A stretch of 64,000 bases of DNA from Litoreibacter albidus (lineage in GTDB: Bacteria > Pseudomonadota > Alphaproteobacteria > Rhodobacterales > Rhodobacteraceae): the NCBI RefSeq assembly GCF_900107015.1, contig NZ_FNOI01000009.1:62001-126000 (forward strand), in the 5' to 3' direction. The notes beneath the pieces are model-generated. The model was given only the letters and a program-made list of their open reading frames with translations. It did no database searches and was not told where the DNA came from. The position numbers and the translations under genes were made by a program. The number at the start of each line of letters is the position of its first letter. The first letter of the stretch is position 1. Shown one piece after another: positions 43,443 through 53,459 of the stretch.

Positions 43443-44326
43443 GCCGAGATTACCTCGTTTTTGTCGTTCAGTTGGTCGATAATGCCCGCGACACTGACCC
43501 GCCAATCAGCTTGGGAGATCCCGAAGGCCGCCCGTGTCGTGGTGCAATCGAGCCGTGAATTCAGGGGGCGGGCGGCTGCGGTCGGGTAATCGCGGGTTGG
43601 GATGTCTTGCACGTCGCATGTGATGCTCGCATGGCTGAAAACCATGCGGGCGACGTCTGCCCAAGTCGTGTGCGGGGTGCCGGATAGATGATATATCCCC
43701 GATTTTTCAGGCTCTGACACAAGCGTTTTTGCAATAGTCACACATGCCTGCGCGATGTTCGCCGCGGCGGTGGGTGCGCCGATCTGGTCCGACACAACCG
43801 CCAGTGCATCGCGCGATGCCCCAAGGGTCACCATCGTTGTGATAAAGTTTCGCCCGTGCGCCGACACCACCCAAGACGTTCGCAAGATGGCATAACGCCC
43901 GCCCGCTGATGCGACCGCGACCTCCCCCTCGCGCTTGGTACGCCCGTAGGTGTTTTGTGGGTCCGGCAGGTCGGTTGGCGTCCACGGCTTTGTACCTTTG
44001 CCGGAGAACACATAATCCGTTGAGATGGTGACGAAGGGAATACCCTGCGCGGCGCAAAACCTTGCCATGGCCGCCGGCGCCGCCGCGTTGATCACACGCG
44101 CGGTGTCGCGATCCGTTTCGGCGGCATCAACCGACGTGTAGGCGGCGGCGTTGATGACCGCGTCGGGGTGGTGCGTTTTGATTGCGGCTATGCAGGCTGA
44201 CGGATTGATCAGGTCAGCCTCTGCACGGCCAAGCGCGGTGATCTGTGCGCCGCACCCGTCTAAGGCGCTAAGTGCGCTGCCAACTTGGCCCGTGCGCCCG
44301 AACACAAGGATACGCGCGGGGCTCAC
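43439..44326 (-). CDS. rfbD: dTDP-4-dehydrorhamnose reductase
   Basis: A 295-residue short-chain dehydrogenase/reductase that makes dTDP-L-rhamnose. The NADPH motif [14 protein letters not shown] and the catalytic YGRTKREGE (Tyr and Lys) are visible. I chose a GTG start at 44326 because it overlaps the rfbB stop by 4 bases (GTGA). A longer ATG frame would intrude into rfbB with unrelated residues. Confidence 0.92.
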   Translation of the reverse strand: MSPARILVFGRTGQVGSALSALDGCGAQITALGRAEADLINPSACIAAIKTHHPDAVINAAAYTSVDAAETDRDTARVINAAAPAAMARFCAAQGIPFVTISTDYVFSGKGTKPWTPTDLPDPQNTYGRTKREGEVAVASAGGRYAILRTSWVVSAHGRNFITTMVTLGASRDALAVVSDQIGAPTAAANIAQACVTIAKTLVSEPEKSGIYHLSGTPHTTWADVARMVFSHASITCDVQDIPTRDYPTAAARPLNSRLDCTTTRAAFGISQADWRVSVAGIIDQLNDKNEVISA

Positions 44327-45360
44327 GCGGCGCCCAGACGCATGCCAACACCTTGGCGGGTTTGCAGCGCCTGCCACCACGCGGGATTGTCCAGATACCA
44401 ATCCACAGTTCGCGCAAGTCCGCTCTCTATCGTCGTTGAGGGGGACCACCCTAACTCCGTCCGGATACGGGACGGATCGATCGCGTAACGAAGATCATGA
44501 CCGGGGCGATCAGCCGTAAAAGTGATCAAGCGAGCATGGGGCGCTTGCGTTGGGCGGCGCGCGTCCAGCAAGGCGCAGATCACCTTGACCAGCGCCAGAT
44601 TGCTGACCTCATTCTCGCCGCCAATGGCGTAGCTTCGCCCTACCGCACCTGATTGGAGTGCGCATAGTAACGCCTCCGCATGATCCTCCACGAATAGCCA
44701 ATCGCGCACGTGGCTGCCGTCGCCGTAGATCGGGATCGGCTGCCCAGAAAGCGCCTTGAGGATAACCACGGGCACCAGCTTTTCAGGGAAGTGAAACGGG
44801 CCGTAATTGTTCGAGCAATTGGTAATGATGAACGGCAAGCCATAGGTCTGCCCCCAAGCCCGCACCAGATGATCGCTGGCCGCCTTGGATGCCGCATAGG
44901 GGCTTTGCGGATCATAAGGCGTGTCTTCGGTGAATTGGCCCGTTGGGCCTAAGGTGCCGAATACCTCATCCGTGGAGACGTGGTGGAAGCGGAAATTGCG
45001 CGGTTTTCCCGCGCTTTGCCAATAATTCCGCGCGGCCTCCAACAAGGTAGAGGTGCCGGTGATGTTGGTTTGGACGAAGACCTCAGGCCCATCAATAGAG
45101 CGATCCACGTGGGTTTCGGCCGCCAAATGCATCACCGCGTCCGGTTGGTACGCCGCGAACATCCGGTCTAGCGCCGCGCGGTCACAAATATCCGCGTGTT
45201 CGAACCTGTAGCGCGGGTTGGAGGCCACGCTGGCGACGTTCTCCAGACAGGCCGCGTAGGTTAACGCGTCGAGGTTCACGACGGTATGACCCCGCGCGAT
45301 CGCCAAACGGACCACCGCAGACCCGATGAACCCTGCCCCGCCTGTGACCAACAGCTTCAT
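44323..45360 (-). CDS. rfbB: dTDP-glucose 4,6-dehydratase
   Basis: A 345-residue enzyme converting dTDP-glucose to dTDP-4-keto-6-deoxyglucose. Rossmann [23 protein letters not shown] and [15 protein letters not shown] (catalytic Tyr-x-x-x-Lys) are typical. It abuts rfbC (0-base gap) and overlaps rfbD by 4 bases. Confidence 0.96.
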   Translation of the reverse strand: MKLLVTGGAGFIGSAVVRLAIARGHTVVNLDALTYAACLENVASVASNPRYRFEHADICDRAALDRMFAAYQPDAVMHLAAETHVDRSIDGPEVFVQTNITGTSTLLEAARNYWQSAGKPRNFRFHHVSTDEVFGTLGPTGQFTEDTPYDPQSPYAASKAASDHLVRAWGQTYGLPFIITNCSNNYGPFHFPEKLVPVVILKALSGQPIPIYGDGSHVRDWLFVEDHAEALLCALQSGAVGRSYAIGGENEVSNLALVKVICALLDARRPTQAPHARLITFTADRPGHDLRYAIDPSRIRTELGWSPSTTIESGLARTVDWYLDNPAWWQALQTRQGVGMRLGAA

Positions 45361-45930
45361 CTATGCCCCCTCATATTCAAACGGGCTCCGCAGATCGGCG
45401 AGCAGCGGCGCTTGCGCGTCTTTGTCTGACAAGATTGGTATACGCCCCGCCAAGCCCCACTTGATGCCGACATCGCGGTCGTTCCAGGCCAATGCGCCTT
45501 CCGAGGTGGGTGCGTAGTGGTCGGAGCATTTATAAATGATTTCCGTGTCCGGCTGCCGCGTCACAAAACCGTGGGCAAAGCCCGCTGGAACCAGCAGCTG
45601 TTTGCCGTTCTCGAAACTCAGCTCCGCCCCGAACCATGCACCATAGGTGGAGGAGTTTCGGCGGATATCGACGGCCACGTCAAACAACGCCCCGCGCCCG
45701 CAGCGCACCAGCTTGTCCTGCGCGTGGGGCGGGGCCTGAAAATGCAGACCGCGAATGGTGCCCGCCGCCTTTGAAAAAGAGTGATTGTCTTGCACAAATC
45801 GGGTGCTGACACCGTGCGCGGCCAGTGCTTTCTGGCTGTAAGACTCGGAAAAGAACCCCCGCCCGTCGCCATGCCGCGACGGGGTGATGACGATGACCCC
45901 AGCAAGGGGCGTCTGCTCAATTTGCACCAT
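45361..45930 (-). CDS. rfbC: dTDP-4-dehydrorhamnose 3,5-epimerase
   Basis: A 189-residue cupin-type epimerase. RGLHFQAPPHAQDKLVRC includes the catalytic His, and YAPTSEGALAWNDRDVGIKW is the conserved C-terminal segment. It is the first gene of the cluster, so rhamnose synthesis is read rfbC-rfbB-rfbD-rfbA. Rhamnose genes in roseobacters are often linked to surface polysaccharide and attachment, but no polymerase or transferase gene is beside them here. Confidence 0.95.
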   Translation of the reverse strand: MVQIEQTPLAGVIVITPSRHGDGRGFFSESYSQKALAAHGVSTRFVQDNHSFSKAAGTIRGLHFQAPPHAQDKLVRCGRGALFDVAVDIRRNSSTYGAWFGAELSFENGKQLLVPAGFAHGFVTRQPDTEIIYKCSDHYAPTSEGALAWNDRDVGIKWGLAGRIPILSDKDAQAPLLADLRSPFEYEGA

Positions 45931-46042
45931 AAGTTAACCCTTCGTATCCCCTACGATTACGTCGAATTGGTTAACGAATTAGATGCAACTTCCCGATTAT
46001 TTGCCTTAACTGTTGCTGGCCTATCTTGCGCGCGCCTATTGG

Positions 46043-46076
46043 ACGCCACTGGCGTTTGTATCAAATCTTTACAAAC
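46043..46076. promoter_or_regulatory. Inverted repeats in the rfbC-gtsA spacer
   Basis: GTTTGTA (46054-46060) and TACAAAC (46070-46076) form a perfect inverted repeat with a 9-base centre, 121-143 bases before gtsA. A second small repeat, ACGCC-ACT-GGCGT (46043-46055), overlaps its left edge. GTTAAC also occurs twice at 45933 and 45970, nearer rfbC. The 266-base spacer holds no gene. Confidence 0.45.
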
Positions 46077-46196
46077 CTGAGACCAAGTTTCGTGTGCATC
46101 TCACACCGACTTCGGAAACTATGATTTCAAGTCATGCCAGTGTTTGAGGAGGCGCGGGCATGTACTGAGTGAGATCATTTCCAGGGAGGATATGCC

Positions 46197-47459
46197 ATGA
46201 AAACGAAAGCTATTAGAAACGTCTCGGGGGCCGCTATGATGTCGGCGGTTTTGGCAGGCGGCGCGCACGCGGAACCGACGTTGGAGGTGCTGCATTACTG
46301 GACCTCGGGCGGCGAGTCGCTCGCGATTAACGTCTTTGCCGACGCACTGAACAACGCAGGCGGCAAATGGGTCGACCAACCAGTTGCCGGTGGCGGCGGG
46401 GACGCGATGAACACCGTTTTGCGCACCCGCGTCATTGCAGGCGATCCGCCCGGCATGACGATCCTGAAGGGGCCGGTTGTGACTGAATGGGCTAACGCGG
46501 GGGCCTTGGCTGACCTCGAAAACGTGGCGGCTGCCGAGAAATGGGACGACATCCTCCCGCCGCTTCTGTCGGACATCGTGAAAGTGGACGGCAAATACGC
46601 GGCGGTTCCACTGGACGTGCACCGCGTGGATTGGATGTGGGTGAACCCCGAAGTGCTGGCGAGTGTCGACGGCGCCGTGCCGACCACATGGGACGAATTC
46701 AACACCCTTGCCGACAAGCTGCTTGAAGCCGGCATCACGCCGTTGGCGCATGGTGGCCAGCCTTGGCAAGACGCCACGATGTTCGAGGTCGTGGCCTTGG
46801 GGCTTGGCGGCCCTGACTTTTTCCGTGAAGCGCTGGTCGACGTGAACCCAGACGCGCTGCGCAGTGACACTATGATCGCTGTTTTCGACCAGATGCGCCG
46901 CATGCGCGGCTACGTGGACGACAACTTTTCGGGACGCGACTGGAACCTTGCCACGACCATGGTGATGAACGGCGACGCTGCCATGCAAATCATGGGCGAT
47001 TGGGCCAAGGGGGAGTTTCTGGCGGCCAACAAAACCCCCGGAGAAGACTTCATCTGTGCGCCAGCGCCGAACAAGGGCGGCTACATTCTGAACTCCAACA
47101 GCTTTGCCTTCTTTGACGATCCGAATGCATCCGACGATGCGGTCGCCGGTCGTGAATTGATGGCGTCGCTATTGTTGTCCGAAGAAGCGCAGATCGAGTT
47201 CACGCTGAACAAGGGCTCCGTACCTGCCCGTCTTGGCGTATCGAGAGAGCCTTATGACATCTGCGGTGTGCGCTCCATGGATGATATTGAGGCCACTTTG
47301 GCGTCCGGCACTCTTGTCCCAAGTATGGCGCATGAGATGGCAACATCCAGCGCCAATCGCGGGGCATTTCTGGAAATCATAACCGAGCATTTCAACTCGG
47401 ACATGTCCTCCCAAGAAGCGGTTGAACTGCTGGTCGAGGCGATTGAACTCGCCCAGTAA
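46197..47459 (+). CDS. gtsA: Glucose-type ABC transporter substrate-binding protein (GtsA-like)
   Basis: A 420-residue periplasmic protein. A signal peptide ends at about residue 25 (GGAHAE). Several stretches recall the Pseudomonas glucose/mannose binding protein: LEVLHYWTSGGE, VHRVDWMWVNPEV, PLAHGGQPWQDAT and MQIMGDWAKGEF. The start has a strong GGGAGGA site. It is the first gene of an importer operon that ends near glk. The sugar is inferred to be glucose or another aldohexose. Confidence 0.8.
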   Translation: MKTKAIRNVSGAAMMSAVLAGGAHAEPTLEVLHYWTSGGESLAINVFADALNNAGGKWVDQPVAGGGGDAMNTVLRTRVIAGDPPGMTILKGPVVTEWANAGALADLENVAAAEKWDDILPPLLSDIVKVDGKYAAVPLDVHRVDWMWVNPEVLASVDGAVPTTWDEFNTLADKLLEAGITPLAHGGQPWQDATMFEVVALGLGGPDFFREALVDVNPDALRSDTMIAVFDQMRRMRGYVDDNFSGRDWNLATTMVMNGDAAMQIMGDWAKGEFLAANKTPGEDFICAPAPNKGGYILNSNSFAFFDDPNASDDAVAGRELMASLLLSEEAQIEFTLNKGSVPARLGVSREPYDICGVRSMDDIEATLASGTLVPSMAHEMATSSANRGAFLEIITEHFNSDMSSQEAVELLVEAIELAQ

Positions 47460-47475
47460 GCCCAACCCCTTCAAG

Positions 47476-47505
47476 AATGCCGCTGCCCCATCCGGCAGCG
47501 GCATT
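47476..47505 (+). terminator. Hairpin after the gtsA-like gene
   Basis: A perfect 12-base-pair stem (AATGCCGCTGCC / GGCAGCGGCATT) with a 6-base loop lies 16 bases after the stop, followed by TAATT. It resembles a leaky terminator or RNA stabiliser between gtsA and gtsB. Confidence 0.75.
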
Positions 47506-47556
47506 TAATTCAACACCAACTGCGCACCGTCGCAGTTTCACCCATGAGGTGGACAC

Positions 47557-48492
47557 ATGTCCCAGACCAAAGAGTCCGGCGAAAGCCCGGACAGGTCAAA
47601 GGGTGGCCAAGGTAACTTTGTCTTTTGGCTACAGACCCGCATCTCGCAATTTGTCGTCGCGCCGTCATTCCTCGCGATACTGGTTGTGGTTTACGGTTTC
47701 ATCCTTTGGACCGGCTATATTTCCCTTTCAGACTCCCGCATGCTGCCCAGCTACAACTTTGCGGGCCTAGAGCAATACGACCGCCTTTGGTCCATGTCGC
47801 GGTGGTATACGGCCCTGAACAACATGCTGGTGTTTGGCGGGCTCTACATCTTCATAAGCCTGCTGATCGGCATCACGCTGGCCATATTACTGGACCAACG
47901 CATCCGCATGGAAGGCGCGTTGCGCACGATATTCCTGTATCCGATGGCGCTGTCCTTCATTGTGACGGGGACGGCGTGGAAGTGGATTTTGAACCCCGGG
48001 TTAGGCGTGCAGCAATTCGTGCGCGACCTCGGGTTCGAGACCTTCACCTTCGACTGGATTGCGGACCGTGATATGGTGGTCTACACGCTGGTTATTGCCG
48101 CCGTCTGGCAGGCCTCGGGCTTTGTGATGGCCCTGTTTCTGGCCGCACTTCGCGGGGTTGATCAGGACATTATCAAAGCGGCCTATCTTGACGGCGCCAG
48201 CCTGCCGCGGATTTATACAACGATCATCATCCCCTCCATCAAGCCAGTGTTTCTGAGCGCGGTGGTGATCCTGTCGCATCTTGCAATCAAGAGCTTCGAT
48301 CTGGTGGTGGCAATGACCGCAGGCGGCCCTGGTGTGGCGTCCGACCTACCTGCCACATTCATGTTCGCGATGTCATTCCAGCGCAACCAGTTGGGCGTCG
48401 GCGCGGCGAGCGCGATGATGATGCTGGCGACGGTCATGGCGATCATGGTGCCTTACTTCTACTCCCAACTCAGGGGGGAGCGTCATGCTTGA
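47557..48492 (+). CDS. gtsB: Glucose-type ABC transporter permease (GtsB-like)
   Basis: A 311-residue inner-membrane protein of the MalF type. The EAA loop is IKAAYLDGASLPRIYTTIIIP. About six helices follow a short cytoplasmic N-terminus (LAILVVVYGFILWTGYISL is the first). It overlaps the next permease gene by 8 bases. Confidence 0.87.
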   Translation: MSQTKESGESPDRSKGGQGNFVFWLQTRISQFVVAPSFLAILVVVYGFILWTGYISLSDSRMLPSYNFAGLEQYDRLWSMSRWYTALNNMLVFGGLYIFISLLIGITLAILLDQRIRMEGALRTIFLYPMALSFIVTGTAWKWILNPGLGVQQFVRDLGFETFTFDWIADRDMVVYTLVIAAVWQASGFVMALFLAALRGVDQDIIKAAYLDGASLPRIYTTIIIPSIKPVFLSAVVILSHLAIKSFDLVVAMTAGGPGVASDLPATFMFAMSFQRNQLGVGAASAMMMLATVMAIMVPYFYSQLRGERHA

Positions 48493-49372
48493 TACAAGCG
48501 CACTTCCCGGACGACGCTCCATCGGACAAATCATCGGGCGCATCACCATTTACGCGATGCTGCTGATCTTCGCGACGTACTACCTGATGCCCCTGTTTGT
48601 GATGCTGTCCACGTCCTTGCGACCGTTAGCGGAGATCAAAAGCGGCTCCATCATCGCCTTGCCACGAGAGATCACGTTTGACGCGTGGGTGAAGGCATGG
48701 GGGCAGGCTTGCATCGGTACAAAGTGCGACGGCCTGAGCCCGCACTTCTGGCTCACGCTAAAGGTCGTGGTGCCGTCGGTGATCGTCTCCACGGTACTGG
48801 GCATGATCAACGGCTATGCGCTGACCAAGTGGCGCTTTAAAGGGGCCAATTTGGTATTCGGCCTGATGCTGTTCGGCTGCTTCGTCCCCTATCAGGCGAT
48901 CCTGCTGCCGATGGCGCAAACCCTTGGGACGCTTGGCATATCCAATACCCCTCTCGGGCTGGGCTTGGTGTTCACGCTCTACGGCATCCCGTTCACGACG
49001 CTGTTTTTCCGAAACTACTACGTGAGCATCCCTGACGATTTGATCAAAGCCGCCACCATCGACGGCGCGGGCTTCTTCGCGACCCTGTGGTACATCATCG
49101 TGCCGCTGTCCCCGCCGATCATCGTGGTGACCGTCATCTGGCAGTTTACCGGCATGTGGAACGACTTTCTATTTGGGGCGGCGTTCTCTTCTGGGGCGGG
49201 TCAACCGGTCATCGTCGCGCTCAACAATCTGGTCAACACCACCACTGGCGTCAAAGAATACAACGTAGATTTCGCCGCCTCCATCATCGCGGCCATTCCG
49301 ACGGTCTTCGTCTATGTCGTCGCCGGAAAATACTTCATTCGCGGTCTGACCGCGGGTTCTGTGAAAGGATAG
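48485..49372 (+). CDS. gtsC: Glucose-type ABC transporter permease (GtsC-like)
   Basis: A 295-residue inner-membrane protein of the MalG type. The EAA loop is IKAATIDGAGFFATLWYIIVP, and the C-terminus KYFIRGLTAGSVKG is typical. It overlaps gtsB by 8 bases, and the ATPase gene follows after 4 bases. Confidence 0.87.
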   Translation: MLDTSALPGRRSIGQIIGRITIYAMLLIFATYYLMPLFVMLSTSLRPLAEIKSGSIIALPREITFDAWVKAWGQACIGTKCDGLSPHFWLTLKVVVPSVIVSTVLGMINGYALTKWRFKGANLVFGLMLFGCFVPYQAILLPMAQTLGTLGISNTPLGLGLVFTLYGIPFTTLFFRNYYVSIPDDLIKAATIDGAGFFATLWYIIVPLSPPIIVVTVIWQFTGMWNDFLFGAAFSSGAGQPVIVALNNLVNTTTGVKEYNVDFAASIIAAIPTVFVYVVAGKYFIRGLTAGSVKG

Positions 49373-49376
49373 AACA

Positions 49377-50501
49377 TTGGCAACCCTCAGAATTTCCGAC
49401 ATCCGGAAGAAGCTTGGCGGGAATGACATTCTCAACGGGATCAATGTTGATCTGGAGGACGGCGATTTCCTTGTGCTGCTTGGTCCTTCGGGCTGCGGGA
49501 AATCCACCCTCCTGAACATGATTGCAGGGCTGGAAACCATCGACAGTGGCGAAGTTCGCATCGGTGACCGCGTTGTGAACAACGTCCACCCCCGCGACCG
49601 TGACATCGCGATGGTGTTTCAATCCTACGCTTTGTACCCCAGCATGACCGTGGCGAAGAATATCACCTTCGGGCTGCAACGGCGCGGGGCCAGCAAGGCG
49701 GAGCAGGCAGCGGCACTGGACCATGTGGCGGGACTGTTGCAGATCAAGCCGCTGTTGAACCGGCGTCCGGCGCAACTGTCCGGCGGTCAACGCCAGCGCG
49801 TCGCGATGGGCCGCGCGTTGGTGCGTGATCCCAAGCTGTTTTTATTCGACGAGCCGCTCTCAAACCTTGACGCGAAGCTGCGCGGTGAAATGCGCACCGA
49901 GATCAAGCGCCTGCACCAACGGTTAGGCTCCACGATTGTTTACGTCACCCATGATCAGGTGGAGGCGATGACGTTGGCGAGCCACGTCGCGGTGATGAAA
50001 AACGGAGCAATTCAGCAGTACGGCGAGCCGCAGCAAATTTACGAGCGCCCTGCCAATATGTTCGTGGCTGGCTTCATCGGCGCGCCTGCTATGAATTTTG
50101 TGCCGTGCGTCTTGACCCAAAACGAAAGCGGACAGTACTGCGCGACCATCACGCAACCGGACGACCTGCGCACGAAAATTGAACTGGTGCTACCCACCGG
50201 CAACACCGACCTATCCGCGCGACTGGGAACGGACCTGATACTTGGCATCCGGCCCGAAGGGATCACCCGCGCGCCATCCGGCGCGGACGACACTGGGTCT
50301 TTCGATCTGGTCGTGGATGTGGTCGAACCCACGGGGGCGGACACCATGGTTGTGTTCAACCTAGGGAGCAAAGAAGTCACCGCGCGCCTGTCGCCGAAGG
50401 ATGTTGTCCCCGCCGGACAATCCATGCGGTTTCAATTCAAAATGAACGAGGTCAGTCTGTTTGACCCTGACACAACCAACCGTATCGAAATGGGAGAATG
50501 A
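49377..50501 (+). CDS. gtsD: Glucose-type ABC transporter ATPase (GtsD-like)
   Basis: A 374-residue MalK-type ATPase. Walker [11 protein letters not shown]-loop [12 protein letters not shown], signature [14 protein letters not shown], Walker [13 protein letters not shown] and H-loop [11 protein letters not shown] are all intact. A TOBE domain follows from about residue 235. It starts with TTG (49377) behind AAAGGA; no ATG fits. A Gfo/Idh-type gene follows after one base. Confidence 0.9.
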   Translation: MATLRISDIRKKLGGNDILNGINVDLEDGDFLVLLGPSGCGKSTLLNMIAGLETIDSGEVRIGDRVVNNVHPRDRDIAMVFQSYALYPSMTVAKNITFGLQRRGASKAEQAAALDHVAGLLQIKPLLNRRPAQLSGGQRQRVAMGRALVRDPKLFLFDEPLSNLDAKLRGEMRTEIKRLHQRLGSTIVYVTHDQVEAMTLASHVAVMKNGAIQQYGEPQQIYERPANMFVAGFIGAPAMNFVPCVLTQNESGQYCATITQPDDLRTKIELVLPTGNTDLSARLGTDLILGIRPEGITRAPSGADDTGSFDLVVDVVEPTGADTMVVFNLGSKEVTARLSPKDVVPAGQSMRFQFKMNEVSLFDPDTTNRIEMGE

Positions 50502-50502
50502 G

Positions 50503-51531
50503 ATGTCGAAAGTAAAAGTTGGCCTATTGGGATACGGGCTTGCCGGATCGGTGTTTCACGCGCCGTTGATCCAGTCCTGCCCCGACATGGAATTGACTGC
50601 GATCGGCAGCCGCAGCTTTGAGGGCAAGGACACGCCGGACGGGGTCGAGACGGGATCGTTCGACGACGTTATCAACAACGACGCCATAGATTTGATCGTG
50701 ATCGCCACGCCGAACACCAGCCATTTTCCGCTTGGCTTGCAGGCAATTTCGGCAGGCAAACACGTGGTCATCGACAAGCCTATGGCCGTGCGCCTGTCCG
50801 AGGTGGAAACCCTTATCGCGCGCGCTGCTGACAAGGACCGCCTGCTGTCCGTCTTCCAAAATCGCCGTTGGGATGGTGGCTTGCGCACCGCAAAATCTGT
50901 AGTTGATGGCGGGGAGTTGGGCGATATTTCATACGCGGAATTCCGGTACGACCGTTTTGTTCCAACGGTAAAGAAGCGCTGGCGCGAGGAACCGGCCCCC
51001 GGCGCGGGGGTTCTGTTTGATCTGGGCGCACATCTGATCGACCAAGCATATTATCTGCTGGGCATGCCGACGGCCGTCACGGCCTCCGTGACTGCGCAAC
51101 GCGAGGGGGCGGTGGTCGATGACTTCTTCCATATCGTTCTGGACTACCCGACCGCCCGCGTGGTGCTGAACGCAAGCTCGCTCCTCTATGACCACGGGCC
51201 GCGCATAGCGCTCTACGGTGACAAGGCGGGATTCCAACACTACGGGTTGGACGGTCAGGAAGATGACTTGAAAGCGGGCAAACGCCCCGGCGATGCTGGG
51301 TGGGGTCACATGGACAACGCGCAGGCGGTCATGCTGGCCGCCGACGGCAGTTCGCGCAGGGAAATCCCCTCTCTGAACGGCGCGTATGAGACGTATTATA
51401 ACGGCGTCGCCAAGGCGATCCTGACTGGTGCCCCCCTGCCCGTGACGCCCGAAGACGCCCGCAACACCTTTGCAATCTTGCAAGCCGCCGTAACAAGCGG
51501 CATCGAGAAACGCACGGTGGCTTTGGTATGA
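50503..51531 (+). CDS. Gfo/Idh/MocA-family oxidoreductase
   Basis: A 342-residue NAD(P)-dependent oxidoreductase. The Rossmann motif GLLGYGLAGSVFHAP and the catalytic HVVIDKPMAV are present, and DLGAHLIDQA is the second-domain mark. Members act on sugars, inositols or sugar acids. It lies inside the importer operon (one base after the ATPase gene, 4-base overlap with the next gene), so it likely acts on the imported sugar. The ATG at 50503 was chosen over a frame start within the ATPase gene. Confidence 0.9.
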   Translation: MSKVKVGLLGYGLAGSVFHAPLIQSCPDMELTAIGSRSFEGKDTPDGVETGSFDDVINNDAIDLIVIATPNTSHFPLGLQAISAGKHVVIDKPMAVRLSEVETLIARAADKDRLLSVFQNRRWDGGLRTAKSVVDGGELGDISYAEFRYDRFVPTVKKRWREEPAPGAGVLFDLGAHLIDQAYYLLGMPTAVTASVTAQREGAVVDDFFHIVLDYPTARVVLNASSLLYDHGPRIALYGDKAGFQHYGLDGQEDDLKAGKRPGDAGWGHMDNAQAVMLAADGSSRREIPSLNGAYETYYNGVAKAILTGAPLPVTPEDARNTFAILQAAVTSGIEKRTVALV

Positions 51532-52004
51532 CCCCTCACGAGATGCCTGACGAAGATCTTCTGCGGCACATCGCGGATCAAGAGGCGCGCATCGTGTTTC
51601 GCGACTTCAGCATGGCGCGCGCGTTGGAGGTTGGTCAGGCCTTGGTCGCCAAGGCTCAAGCCGCGAATGCGCCTGTCGTTGTCGACATCACCCGCACTGG
51701 ACAAGTGTTGTTTCACTGCGCCTTAGAAGGTGCAACGCCCGACAATGCCCAGTGGGTCATCCGCAAAAACCGCGTGGTCGACAGGTTCCGGCACAGCTCT
51801 CTCTATATGGGAGCATTTTGTAGAATTGCGGGCGTCACGTTGGAGCAAAAGTACATGCTGCCCGCGAACAGATACGCGGCACATGGCGGGGCATTTCCGA
51901 TCATCGTGGAGGGCGCGGGTGTGATTGGCACGGTGACCGTGTCGGGCCTGCCGCAGATTGAAGATCACGAATTGGTTGTCTCGGTCCTGTCGGAATTTGT
52001 CTGA
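51528..52004 (+). CDS. UPF0303 / HbpS-like domain protein
   Basis: A 158-residue protein of the UPF0303 (DUF336-like) family. FCRIAGVTLEQKYMLPANRYAAHGGAFPIIVEGAGVIGTVTVSGLPQIEDHE is the conserved core in pieces (about residues 96-148). Function is uncertain; some relatives bind haem or a small ligand. It overlaps the oxidoreductase gene by 4 bases and ends 6 bases from the convergent histidine-kinase gene. Confidence 0.8.
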   Translation: MTPHEMPDEDLLRHIADQEARIVFRDFSMARALEVGQALVAKAQAANAPVVVDITRTGQVLFHCALEGATPDNAQWVIRKNRVVDRFRHSSLYMGAFCRIAGVTLEQKYMLPANRYAAHGGAFPIIVEGAGVIGTVTVSGLPQIEDHELVVSVLSEFV

Positions 52005-52010
52005 CCTTGC

Positions 52011-53459
52011 TTAGGAATTGCGCGGCAAGCTTACGCGCAATTCCAGCCCGTTGGTGTGATGGTTGAACAGTTGTATCTCGCCGTTGTGGTCTTCGATGAT
52101 TGACTTTGCCACGGACAATCCAAGCCCAACGCCCCCCGTCGCCCGACTGCGCGACCCTTCGATGCGGTAAAACGGCTCAAACACCAGTGCAGTTTGGTCG
52201 GTCGCGATGCCGTCACCACCGTCGATCACGCGAACCACGATCTCCTGCGCGTTTGCCTCGATATCAACGCGCGCCCACCCGCCGTATTTTAACGCGTTAT
52301 CAATGATATTATTGAACGCACGACGCAGGCGACAGGCTTGGCAGATCAAGGTGATCTGACGGTCCATATCGACGTCAAAACTGTTGCGACGCGGATCAAA
52401 GACCGTGCCTGAGGCTGAAACAGTCAGGGGCTCCGGCAAGTTCAGAACCACGTTTTTGCCAACATCCACATAGTCGTCGCAGATGCTTTGCATTAACGTA
52501 ACGAACAGGATTTTATCTGCCTTTTCCTGATGAAGACCGTCTTTCAAGAAGTCGACAGCGGCATTCACCATTTGTGAAATCTCGGCCAGATCCGACAAGA
52601 GTTTGTTGCGAAGGGCATCGTCGTCGATCATCTCTGCCCTGAGTTGCATTCGCGTGGCGGGCGTCCTCAGGTCGTGCGAGATCGCGGCTAGAAAGCGCGT
52701 GCGCTCCGTAATCTGGCGACCAATGTCTTTGTTGATCGCGTTCAATGCCGTTGCCAATTCACGCAGCTCCGTCGGGCCGGCAAGCGCAATTTCATTCGGT
52801 TTTCGCTGACCCAATAGCAGATACGCGTAGTCGACCAGGAACTTGAATTTACGCTTCAAATAGCCTGACAGCACGGAATTCAGACCCAGAAAGCTCGCGA
52901 TTCCTAAACACCAGATAAGCCCTATTTGTACGTTGGTAATCCGCCCGCGCCAGTGGGAGGGGCTGCTGAATTCCACCCACCGCCCATCAATCAACTGTAA
53001 CCGAAGAACGGCATCCGTGCGCAGGGCCGCAATGCGCGAGGACAGGACCGACAGTTGCGCCGCCAAAGACTTGCCCGACGGTATCTCATTGGAATCAAGC
53101 GCCGTGGCCTTCAGGCTTGCCCGCGCCAGCCGCGCCCGATCAGGTGTCTCTGGCAGGCGGAAAACAGTCTCCGTCCAGCCGCGCCTTGTCGCAGCGGAGA
53201 ACGTGTTGCCTGTCTGAAGTTGCCAACGCAATCCGTCCGTCGTACCGCGCAGCGCGGCGGATCTGCCATCTTCAAGCTGTGCAAGAACGCCGACCATCTG
53301 CGTACCAAATCCTGCCGCGACTGCTTCGCTCACAGCAGCGGCTTGCAGCGACTTATGCGTCCCATATCCAAGCGCGCCAATCGTGATCGCGACCATCGTG
53401 CTTGAGGCGAACATGACCTGTGACAGCGACAGGGCGACGCGACCTTGAGGGCGGCTCAT
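52011..53459 (-). CDS. Sensor histidine kinase
   Basis: A 482-residue membrane kinase. Two membrane helices (about residues 12-34 and 175-197) flank a periplasmic sensor of about 140 residues. HAMP-like and dimerisation parts follow, with phospho-accepting His262 in FLAAISHDLRTPATR. The ATPase domain shows FNNIIDNALKYGG (N-box), DGGDGI (G1), FEPFYR (F-box) and GGVGLGLSVAKSI (G2). It overlaps the response-regulator gene by 4 bases. Its neighbours (gtsABCD and glk) suggest it senses a sugar or sugar acid; Pseudomonas GtrS is the parallel. Confidence 0.92.
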   Translation of the reverse strand: MSRPQGRVALSLSQVMFASSTMVAITIGALGYGTHKSLQAAAVSEAVAAGFGTQMVGVLAQLEDGRSAALRGTTDGLRWQLQTGNTFSAATRRGWTETVFRLPETPDRARLARASLKATALDSNEIPSGKSLAAQLSVLSSRIAALRTDAVLRLQLIDGRWVEFSSPSHWRGRITNVQIGLIWCLGIASFLGLNSVLSGYLKRKFKFLVDYAYLLLGQRKPNEIALAGPTELRELATALNAINKDIGRQITERTRFLAAISHDLRTPATRMQLRAEMIDDDALRNKLLSDLAEISQMVNAAVDFLKDGLHQEKADKILFVTLMQSICDDYVDVGKNVVLNLPEPLTVSASGTVFDPRRNSFDVDMDRQITLICQACRLRRAFNNIIDNALKYGGWARVDIEANAQEIVVRVIDGGDGIATDQTALVFEPFYRIEGSRSRATGGVGLGLSVAKSIIEDHNGEIQLFNHHTNGLELRVSLPRNS

